Of a DNA stretch of 40,264 bases, positions 34,939-40,264 are shown piece after piece. The stretch is from an uncultured Gammaproteobacteria bacterium. Lineage in GTDB: Bacteria > Pseudomonadota > Gammaproteobacteria > Magnimaribacterales > TMED112. The position numbers and the translations under genes were made by a program. Each line of letters begins with the position of its first letter. Position 1 is the first letter of the stretch. The notes under the pieces are model-generated. The model saw only the letters and a program-made list of their open reading frames with translations, did not search any database and had not been told where the DNA came from. The stretch is taken from the NCBI GenBank assembly GCA_913044115.1, contig CAJWNO010000005.1:1-40264 (forward strand). Reading direction: 5' to 3'.

Positions 34939-35305
34939 TGTTATTTAGTCTAATAACCATTTTCTCAGAGTTTATTTTATTCCCTGATTTAATAACTGAA
35001 ACGTTTTTTGATAAAACAAGGTTTTGTGAATCAATCTCGATGATTTCTGCCTGGCCATCGATAAATTCGACGCCATCAAAAAATCTTATTTTTATAGGTT
35101 TGCCTGAAGCAATGAATGAGTCATTGTTTTGATTAAGTTTTAATTGGTCTGCAGTGAAGCTTATATTCTTTGAGTTAAAGATTACGCTGTTTTCATAGCT
35201 TATAGTATTAAGCTCAGTATTAATCTCTATATTTTCCGAAGTTATTTCATATTCTTGAGCAAATATGCTCAAAGAAAAGAAAAAAAGCATTAATTTATAA
35301 AACAT
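34931..35305 (-). CDS. lptA: LPS transport periplasmic protein LptA
   Basis: LptA forms the periplasmic beta-jellyroll bridge carrying LPS to the outer membrane. From the ATG at 35305 it has 124 residues: a signal peptide (MFYKLMLFFFSLSIFAQ, about 1-16) and one OstA-type domain with repeated strands such as YENSVIFNSKNISFTADQL. It is shorter than E. coli LptA (185). It overlaps kdsD by 11 nt and lptB by 8 nt. The usual kdsC and lptC between kdsD and lptA are absent. An LptC-like role cannot be excluded, but no membrane anchor remains after cleavage. Confidence 0.83.
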   Translation of the reverse strand: MFYKLMLFFFSLSIFAQEYEITSENIEINTELNTISYENSVIFNSKNISFTADQLKLNQNNDSFIASGKPIKIRFFDGVEFIDGQAEIIEIDSQNLVLSKNVSVIKSGNKINSEKMVIRLNNND

Positions 35306-36260
35306 TTGCCTCCAATATATCGTGCATTGATAAAATGCCGATAATACTCTTACCTTCCTGAACAACCAATGTATAAACCTTAAATTTTTTCATCATATTT
35401 GCAGCATCAACAACTAAATCATTTGATTTGATTGTTTTAAAATTTTTAGCAATAACTGAAGCAAGCTTAACTTTATTAATATCTATATTTTTTTTCAGCT
35501 GCCTTCTTAAATCTCCATCAGAGAATACACCAATAATTTTTGCTCCCTTTTTCACTAAAGCTATCCCTTGTTTCTTTTCAGATACTTCAAAAATTAAATC
35601 TTTTATCGTATCTGTGTCTTTTACTACAGCAGCTTTATGCATTGGAACCATTAGATCTTTAGCTCTTAATGTAAGTTTTTTTCCTAATTTTCCTCCTGGA
35701 TGCGATTTTGCAAAATCTTCTGAGGTGAATCCCTTAGCTTTAAGCAGGGCTACTGCAATAGCATCCCCTAAAGCAAGTGTTACGGTAGTGCTTGATGTTG
35801 GCGCTAAATCATTTGGACAGGCCTCTCTTTTAACTTTTACAAGTATATGTGTCTTAGATGCTTTAGCTATTGTTGAGTCTAAATTTTCGGTAATGGAAAA
35901 GAGACTAATTTTCTTAAGTTTTATTGCAGGAATAAGATCACAAATTTCCTGACTTTCTCCAGATTTTGAAATTGCTAAAATGGCATCTTTTTTTTCAATC
36001 ATCCCTAAATCACCATGAAGAGCTTCAGCAGGATGAATAAAGAAAGATGGAGTGCCAGTGCTTGATAAAGTTGCAGCAATTTTATTCGCAATATGTCCTG
36101 ATTTACCAACTCCAGTCAGAAATATCTTACCTTTGCAATTGAAAATATTTTTGCATAATTCTTCTACATTGAAGTTTTTTGACTCAGAAAAGGCCTTTAA
36201 TTCATCTAATTCGATTAAAAAGGCTTTTTTTGCTTCTTTTTGGAAAATATTTTTTTTCAT
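35295..36260 (-). CDS. kdsD: Arabinose-5-phosphate isomerase KdsD
   Basis: KdsD converts ribulose 5-phosphate to arabinose 5-phosphate, the precursor of Kdo in LPS. The 321 residues (E. coli 328) contain an N-terminal SIS domain with GVGKSGHIANKIAATLSSTGTPS, the ALHGDLGMI motif and ISKSGES, then two CBS domains (about 205-321). It heads the minus-strand LPS-transport unit. Only 19 nt separate its start from the divergent mlaC. Confidence 0.95.
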   Translation of the reverse strand: MKKNIFQKEAKKAFLIELDELKAFSESKNFNVEELCKNIFNCKGKIFLTGVGKSGHIANKIAATLSSTGTPSFFIHPAEALHGDLGMIEKKDAILAISKSGESQEICDLIPAIKLKKISLFSITENLDSTIAKASKTHILVKVKREACPNDLAPTSSTTVTLALGDAIAVALLKAKGFTSEDFAKSHPGGKLGKKLTLRAKDLMVPMHKAAVVKDTDTIKDLIFEVSEKKQGIALVKKGAKIIGVFSDGDLRRQLKKNIDINKVKLASVIAKNFKTIKSNDLVVDAANMMKKFKVYTLVVQEGKSIIGILSMHDILEANVL

Positions 36261-36267
36261 TTCAAAC

Positions 36268-36273
36268 TATAAT
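36268..36273 (+). promoter_or_regulatory. Candidate -10 box of a leaderless mlaC promoter
   Basis: A perfect TATAAT sits 6 nt before the mlaC ATG at 36280. Transcription normally begins 6-8 nt after the -10 box, so the transcript would begin at or next to the start codon. I see no good -35; the upstream region is T-rich kdsD coding sequence. Confidence 0.45.
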
Positions 36274-36279
36274 CTACAC

Positions 36280-36885
36280 ATGATACGATTTTTTGCATCA
36301 AAAATTTTAATTGTGCTTCTATTATCACAATTTATTCATGCAGATAAAATTCCTGAACTTTATAAATTTATAGACTCTAATGGTCAGTATTTTTTGACAG
36401 TAATTAAGGAAGATGGTTCAAAATATGAGGAAGATCCAGAAGCATTCAAAGATAGGCTAAAAGCAATATGGGAGCCAATGGTTGATATTAAAGTTGTTTC
36501 TAGATTAATTCTTTCATCAAAAATATATGCCTCTGCTTCTGAAGAGCAAAAGAATCTATTTGAAGAAAGAACTAAAAAATTGCTTCTAGATACCTATGTA
36601 ACGACCCTCTTAGAATTCGATAATTACCAAATTGAAACAAATGAAGATATAAAAGTTAATAAGAAAACTTTTGAGGTATCAATGAACTTTTACTCAGACT
36701 CAAGCTCATTTGTCACAAAATTTACTGTTTATAAAAATAAAGATGGAGATTATAGGATTGTAAATATTATTATAGACGGTATAAATTTAGGTCTAACATT
36801 TAGAAATCAATTTCAAGATACATACTTAGAAAATAATTCTAATCTTGACGAAGCCATAGAATCTTGGAAACCTACTACTTTTTAA
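36280..36885 (+). CDS. mlaC: MlaC-like periplasmic phospholipid-binding protein
   Basis: MlaC (Ttg2D) shuttles phospholipid between MlaA at the outer membrane and MlaFEDB at the inner membrane. The 201-residue protein has a signal peptide (cleavage near residue 21, after FIHA) and MlaC-type segments including KAIWEPMVDIKVVSRLIL and VNIIIDGINLGLTFRNQF. E. coli MlaC is 211 residues. It precedes murA by 4 nt as a remnant of the mla-murA order, but mlaF, mlaE, mlaD, mlaB and ibaG are not here. A longer reading from 36052 would run antisense to kdsD. Confidence 0.88.
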   Translation: MIRFFASKILIVLLLSQFIHADKIPELYKFIDSNGQYFLTVIKEDGSKYEEDPEAFKDRLKAIWEPMVDIKVVSRLILSSKIYASASEEQKNLFEERTKKLLLDTYVTTLLEFDNYQIETNEDIKVNKKTFEVSMNFYSDSSSFVTKFTVYKNKDGDYRIVNIIIDGINLGLTFRNQFQDTYLENNSNLDEAIESWKPTTF

Positions 36886-36889
36886 ATAA

Positions 36890-38155
36890 ATGGAAAGATT
36901 AATCATTAAAGGAGGAAATCATCTAACTGGTGAGGTTGATTGCTCTGGAGCAAAAAATGCTGGTCTTCCAATTTTAGCTTCGACAATTTTGTTAGATGGT
37001 TCTGCTTTTATTGGGAATTTACCTCACCTTCAAGACATAACGACAAAACTTGAATTATTAAATTCAATGGGATCTGCAATTAATTTTCATGAAGATGGTT
37101 TCATAGAAATTGATTCTTCAAATATAGTTGTACCAGAAGCAAGATATGAACTAGTAAAAACAATGAGAGCTTCAATTCTTGTAATGGGCCCACTAGTTGC
37201 CAAATATGGTAAAGCAAAAATATCTCAACCTGGTGGTTGTGATATAGGAACAAGACCTATAGATTTTCATCTTGCTGGATTAGAGCAAATGGGAGCAGAA
37301 ATTACTTCAGATTCAAAATATATTTATTTGAAAGCAAAAAAATTAACTCCTATTGATTTTGAGTTCCCAAAAGTCTCAGTAACTGGAACAGAAAACTTAA
37401 TGATGGCTGCTACACTTATTGATGGGGTTACAGTTTTACGAAATTGTGCAAAAGAACCTGAGGTACTTGAGCTTGCAAATTATCTAAATAGTTGTGGGGC
37501 AAAGATAGAAGGGGCAGGGGAATCAAACATCACAATTACAGGAGTTAAAAGCCTGAAAGCAGATAGATGGAATGTGTTATTCGATAGGATTGAAGCAGGC
37601 ACATATCTCGTTGCAGGAGCAATAACTAATGGTCACGTGAAAGTGAACAAAATTAATCCATCAACAATAAATATTATTAGTGAAAAACTGATACAGATGG
37701 GTGTCAAGGTAAACATTGACAAAGATTCTGTTGAAGTTGATGCCACATCTTCAGATTTGAAAGCACAGGATATATTTACAGAGCCTTTTCCCGGATTTCC
37801 AACAGATATGCAAGCCCAATTTATGACACTAAATACGATAGCTGCAGGAAATTGCACCATAGAAGAAACTGTTTTCGAAAATAGATTTCAACACGTCAGT
37901 CAATTAAGAAAAATGGGAGCTGATATTGTATTAAACAAAAATAAAGCTTCTGTAACAGGAGTTTCAAATTTAGTTGGAGCAAATGTCAGCGCCTCTGATT
38001 TAAGGGCATCAGCAAGTTTAGTTTTAGCAGGATTAGTAGGAAAGAATAAGACACAAATAGATGACATCTATCATATTGATAGAGGCTATGAATGTATTGA
38101 GGAAAAGCTTAATAAATTGGGAGCTGAAATAATTAGAGAGCCCGTGGTGTATTAG
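36890..38155 (+). CDS. murA: UDP-N-acetylglucosamine 1-carboxyvinyltransferase
   Basis: MurA transfers enolpyruvate to UDP-GlcNAc, the first committed peptidoglycan step. The 421-residue protein (E. coli 419) has the substrate lysine in CSGAKNAGLP, the catalytic Cys117 in PGGCDIGTRPID (a fosfomycin-sensitive-type cysteine by homology), and the FPGFPTDMQAQFM and RGYECIEEKL motifs. It starts 4 nt after mlaC and overlaps the convergent degS-like gene by 23 nt. Confidence 0.97.
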   Translation: MERLIIKGGNHLTGEVDCSGAKNAGLPILASTILLDGSAFIGNLPHLQDITTKLELLNSMGSAINFHEDGFIEIDSSNIVVPEARYELVKTMRASILVMGPLVAKYGKAKISQPGGCDIGTRPIDFHLAGLEQMGAEITSDSKYIYLKAKKLTPIDFEFPKVSVTGTENLMMAATLIDGVTVLRNCAKEPEVLELANYLNSCGAKIEGAGESNITITGVKSLKADRWNVLFDRIEAGTYLVAGAITNGHVKVNKINPSTINIISEKLIQMGVKVNIDKDSVEVDATSSDLKAQDIFTEPFPGFPTDMQAQFMTLNTIAAGNCTIEETVFENRFQHVSQLRKMGADIVLNKNKASVTGVSNLVGANVSASDLRASASLVLAGLVGKNKTQIDDIYHIDRGYECIEEKLNKLGAEIIREPVVY

Positions 38156-39101
38156 GTCTTTCCTTTGTTACAAGTTTCAAATCTATTTCTTTGTCAGACC
38201 TAATAACCTTAAGCTCCAAAATCTCACCTGGAGTAACACTATTCACAGAAGCCAGTAAAATATTCCATCTTGCTTCTGCACCTTTTATACCAATAATTAT
38301 GTCTCCATCTTTGAGGCCTTCAGTAAATTGAGAGTTATTATTCAATTCAACGACATATAGCGCTGGAATTCTATTCGTAGTATTAATTGGTGTAAAAAAA
38401 CCCCTTCGGAATCTAAAATCCCCAAGCCAAGCTCTATTAACCTTTCCATACTTGATAATCTCATTAGTTATTGATAAAACTTTATCAGACGGCAAAGCAA
38501 AACCTACTCCGTCTGAACCTCCAGATGCAGATGCTATAAGCGTGCTTAAACCAATAAGTTCACCATTATTATTTATCAAAGCCCCACCTGAATTACCCTT
38601 ATTAATAGCAGCATCTGTTTGAATAATATTTAAATAAGGATTACCAAAATTCCTACCTGTTGCACTTAATATTCCTCTAGAGACAGAAGTTCCAAGGTTA
38701 TAAGGGTTGCCAATAGCATATACAGTTTGACCAATTTGTAATTCTTCATCATCAGAGAATCTAATATGCTTTAGGTTGCTCTCGTTAATTTTAAGTACTG
38801 CTAGATCTGCATATTCATCAAACCCAATCAAATTCGCTAGATAAGATTTACCAGAAATTTTCACTGTACTTAAATTGCCTGAAAGAACATGAAATGCTGT
38901 TATGATGTATCCATCCTCAGAAATTATTACTCCTGAGCCAAAACTTTTACCTCTATTGTCTAAAGATTCTATTGTGACGATTGAAGCAGATATATCATCA
39001 AAATTTATTTCTTTTTCATCTAAGAATCGATTTTCAAAATATACAAACTGAGCACCAAAAATTAAGCCAAAAAATAATATTAATAAAAACAGGTTTTTCA
39101 T
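38133..39101 (-). CDS. degS: DegS-like membrane-anchored serine protease
   Basis: DegS senses misfolded outer-membrane proteins and cleaves the anti-sigma factor RseA. The 322-residue protein has an N-terminal hydrophobic anchor (about 3-21), a trypsin-like domain with His71 (AFHVLSG), Asp99 (ADLAVLKI) and Ser171 (GNSGGAL), and a single C-terminal PDZ domain starting near WLGDFRFRRG. One PDZ plus an anchor favours DegS over DegP/DegQ. Its placement by rplM-rpsI is as in E. coli. No rseA or rpoE is in the window. Confidence 0.9.
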   Translation of the reverse strand: MKNLFLLILFFGLIFGAQFVYFENRFLDEKEINFDDISASIVTIESLDNRGKSFGSGVIISEDGYIITAFHVLSGNLSTVKISGKSYLANLIGFDEYADLAVLKINESNLKHIRFSDDEELQIGQTVYAIGNPYNLGTSVSRGILSATGRNFGNPYLNIIQTDAAINKGNSGGALINNNGELIGLSTLIASASGGSDGVGFALPSDKVLSITNEIIKYGKVNRAWLGDFRFRRGFFTPINTTNRIPALYVVELNNNSQFTEGLKDGDIIIGIKGAEARWNILLASVNSVTPGEILELKVIRSDKEIDLKLVTKERPNTPRAL

Positions 39102-39156
39102 GTTTCAAATCCTTTACCAATATATTAATATATAGCGGGTCAACTTTGAGCATTAC

Positions 39157-39582
39157 ATGAAAACAACAGCATTAAGAACTCAAGATATTGAGCAAAAATG
39201 GTACATAGTAGACTGTACTGGTAAAAAACTTGGCAGATTATCTGTCCAAGTTGCAAATATATTGAGGGGAAAAAATAAACCTGAATATACACCAAATTCA
39301 GATGTTGGAGATTTTGTAATTCTTCTTAATGCAAAAAATATTGAAGTTACAGGTAAAAAAGCAACAGATAAAATTTATTACAGACATTCAGGCTTCCCAG
39401 GTGGAATCAAACAAATATCATTTCAAGATCAAATGGAGAAGAATCCTGAGAAAGTGATAAGAGATGCAGTGAAAGGAATGTTGCCAAAAAATAGATTAAA
39501 TAGACAAATTATTAAAAAATTAAAAGTTTACAATGATGAGAATCATCCTCACGAAGCACAGAACCCTCAGGAGATAAAGTAA
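39157..39582 (+). CDS. rplM: 50S ribosomal protein L13
   Basis: L13 is an early-assembly protein of the large subunit. The 141 residues (E. coli 142) begin [19 protein letters not shown] and contain [21 protein letters not shown] and the [12 protein letters not shown] motif. It diverges from the degS-like gene across 55 nt, where an AT-rich run (TATTAATATATAG) may hold promoters for both. No SD is apparent. It joins rpsI through a 1-nt TAATG overlap. Confidence 0.97.
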   Translation: MKTTALRTQDIEQKWYIVDCTGKKLGRLSVQVANILRGKNKPEYTPNSDVGDFVILLNAKNIEVTGKKATDKIYYRHSGFPGGIKQISFQDQMEKNPEKVIRDAVKGMLPKNRLNRQIIKKLKVYNDENHPHEAQNPQEIK

Positions 39583-39962
39583 TGAGTACTATTTCTGGAA
39601 GAAGAAAAGAAGCAACTGCAGTAGTCAGACTTAAAAAAGGCACAGGGGTTGTTACTGTTAACAAAAAAAGCATCGATGATTACTTTGGAAGAGATGTAGC
39701 AAAAATGATCGTTAGACAGCCATTGGTCTTAACAAAAAATGCAGAAACATTTGATGTTGAAGCCAAAGTTCAAGGAGGCGGTTCATTTGGGCAAGCAGGA
39801 GCAATTAGGCTCGCTATTTCCAAAGCTTTATTAGAAGTAGATCCTGAATTAAGAGGCGAATTAAAAAAAGCTGGCTATTTAACAAGAGATTCAAGAGTTA
39901 AAGAAAGAAAGAAAGTTGGTTTAAAGAAAGCAAGAAAAAGTCCACAGTTTTCAAAGAGATAA
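39582..39962 (+). CDS. rpsI: 30S ribosomal protein S9
   Basis: S9 binds the 16S rRNA 3' domain, and its C-terminal tail contacts P-site tRNA. The 126 residues (E. coli 130) start [17 protein letters not shown] and contain [19 protein letters not shown] and [18 protein letters not shown], ending QFSKR as expected. AGGAGATAAAGT before the ATG gives a good SD inside rplM. The usual downstream gammaproteobacterial neighbours, such as petA or sspA, are replaced by a non-coding stretch and an integrase-like gene. Confidence 0.97.
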   Translation: MSTISGRRKEATAVVRLKKGTGVVTVNKKSIDDYFGRDVAKMIVRQPLVLTKNAETFDVEAKVQGGGSFGQAGAIRLAISKALLEVDPELRGELKKAGYLTRDSRVKERKKVGLKKARKSPQFSKR

Positions 39963-39969
39963 AATCTAC

Positions 39970-40007
39970 TTTGAACACCGACAAAAAAATCCTTATTTAT
40001 GTTCAAA
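39970..40007 (+). repeat. First TTTGAACA/TGTTCAAA inverted repeat
   Basis: Perfect 8-bp arms at 39970-39977 and 40000-40007 with a 22-nt spacer, 7 nt after the rpsI stop. The left arm extends to TTTGAACACC and the right to TGTTCAAAA, both repeated in the second copy at 40120-40146. The spacer differs between copies. Confidence 0.75.
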
Positions 40008-40064
40008 AAATGTAAATTTACCAGTTATTTTTTGAAAAGCTTTTTATTTTTTAAATAATCTGTA

Positions 40065-40070
40065 TATAAT
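40065..40070 (+). promoter_or_regulatory. Candidate -10 box for the right-edge integrase
   Basis: TATAAT within TGTATATAAT lies about 75 nt before the integrase ATG. The -35 region is only T-rich. If real, the leader RNA would contain the second inverted repeat, right against the start codon. Confidence 0.4.
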
Positions 40071-40119
40071 ACTGATCATATTGATTTAAGAGGAATTGGT
40101 CTGGTTGTTTTCACTAAAG

Positions 40120-40145
40120 TTTGAACACCAAAAAGACTGTTCAAA
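40120..40145 (+). repeat. Second TTTGAACA/TGTTCAAA inverted repeat, abutting the integrase start
   Basis: Perfect 8-bp arms at 40120-40127 and 40138-40145 with a 10-nt loop. The left arm shares 10 bp (TTTGAACACC) with the copy exactly 150 bp upstream. The right arm ends on the base before the ATG at 40146. It could act as an operator, a translation-blocking hairpin, or a recombinase arm site. Confidence 0.75.
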
Positions 40146-40264
40146 ATGTCAAAAAATAAGCAAGGGAAAAAACACATCCACATTCTTGACGGAATGTCAC
40201 TTTACACTAGAGATAAATCTCCTTTTTTCTGGGGATATTTAAACATTGAAGGTGAGATTCATAA
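40146..40264 (+). CDS. Probable tyrosine recombinase/phage integrase, N-terminal fragment
   Basis: An open frame of 39 codons runs off the window edge. It begins MSKNKQGKKHIHILDG and continues SLYTRDKSPFFWGYLNIEGEIH. A basic start, then LY.R..SP.W...., then a short beta strand with a G-E/K turn, is the usual opening of the N-terminal arm-binding domain of phage-type integrases. The catalytic domain lies outside, so the call is tentative. No tRNA lies next to it that could be an attachment site. The stretch 39963-40145 before it is otherwise non-coding. Confidence 0.55.
   Translation, partial: MSKNKQGKKHIHILDGMSLYTRDKSPFFWGYLNIEGEIH

Noticed and set aside
35306-35365. N-terminal extension of LptA within kdsD
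   Set aside because: The ATG at 35305 starts a signal peptide; the extension adds no recognisable domain.
35428-35952. 174-codon open frame opposite kdsD
   Set aside because: It is a mirror of the conserved KdsD CBS/SIS coding sequence, with no domain signal.
36052-36279. N-terminal extension of MlaC
   Set aside because: It runs antisense to kdsD. The ATG at 36280 begins a proper signal peptide.
40032-40070. TTGAAA (40032) plus TATAAT (40065) as a sigma-70 promoter
   Set aside because: Spacing is 27 nt, far beyond the usual 16-18; only the -10 was retained as a weak candidate.
1-40264. CRISPR arrays, insertion sequences, rRNA genes, defence systems
   Set aside because: I found no regularly spaced repeats, transposase frames with terminal repeats, rRNA motifs or recognisable defence genes. 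Only the edge integrase hints at mobility.

Overview
The window reads as chromosome from a streamlined, AT-rich gammaproteobacterium. The gene orders are gammaproteobacterial: tRNA-fMet-rimP-nusA-infB-rbfA-truB-rpsO-pnp; hemA diverging from lolB-ispE-prs; gatCAB diverging from mreBCD; and the kdsD/lpt, mlaC-murA and degS/rplM-rpsI neighbourhoods. AT-rich coding sequence, overlapping genes and missing operon members fit a genome-reduced marine lineage of the SAR86 type. That lineage assignment is inference; no taxonomic search was possible.

Layout. 1-7660 (+): 3' half of initiator tRNA, then the transcription/translation operon rimP, nusA, infB, rbfA, truB, rpsO, pnp. 7652-11505: accessory metabolism, with a citrulline-ureidase-like CtlX (-) diverging from ornithine aminotransferase rocD, a GtrA-like membrane protein and a FAD-linked 2-hydroxyacid dehydrogenase (+). 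11678-12182 (+): two tandem, apparently paralogous small membrane proteins separated by a hairpin. 12185-17303 (-): a compact block read lolB, ispE, tRNA-Gln, prs, rplY, pth, ychF, tRNA-Met, DUF4149. 17292-25409 (+): hemA, prfA, prmC, then a GH84-like glycosidase, acyl-CoA synthetase, MaoC-like hydratase, a membrane-anchored propeller-like protein and an exported metallo-beta-lactamase-fold hydrolase. 25406-28529 (-): gatC-gatA-gatB. 28579-32870 (+): mreBCD and a half-length YhdP-like protein. 32860-36260 (-): kdsD-lptA-lptB-mgtE. 36280-38155 (+): mlaC-murA. 38133-39101 (-): degS-like protease. 39157-39962 (+): rplM-rpsI. 39963-40264: a non-coding stretch carrying two related inverted-repeat pairs, then the start of a probable tyrosine recombinase running off the edge.

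How the parts work together. Most genes are housekeeping: ribosome and translation factors, tRNA amidation (GatCAB), haem and isoprenoid entry steps, PRPP synthesis, cell shape (Mre), LPS and envelope (KdsD, LptA/B, MlaC, YhdP-like, LolB, DegS) and peptidoglycan (MurA). CtlX plus RocD would convert citrulline to ornithine and then glutamate semialdehyde. Genes overlap or nearly touch, and no convergent pair has room for an ordinary terminator.

The least ordinary places are the right edge (integrase plus repeated TTTGAACA/TGTTCAAA arms), the small-protein pair at 11.7-12.2 kb, the GH84-led cassette after prmC, and envelope operons with several usual members missing. I found no CRISPR array, insertion sequence or rRNA.
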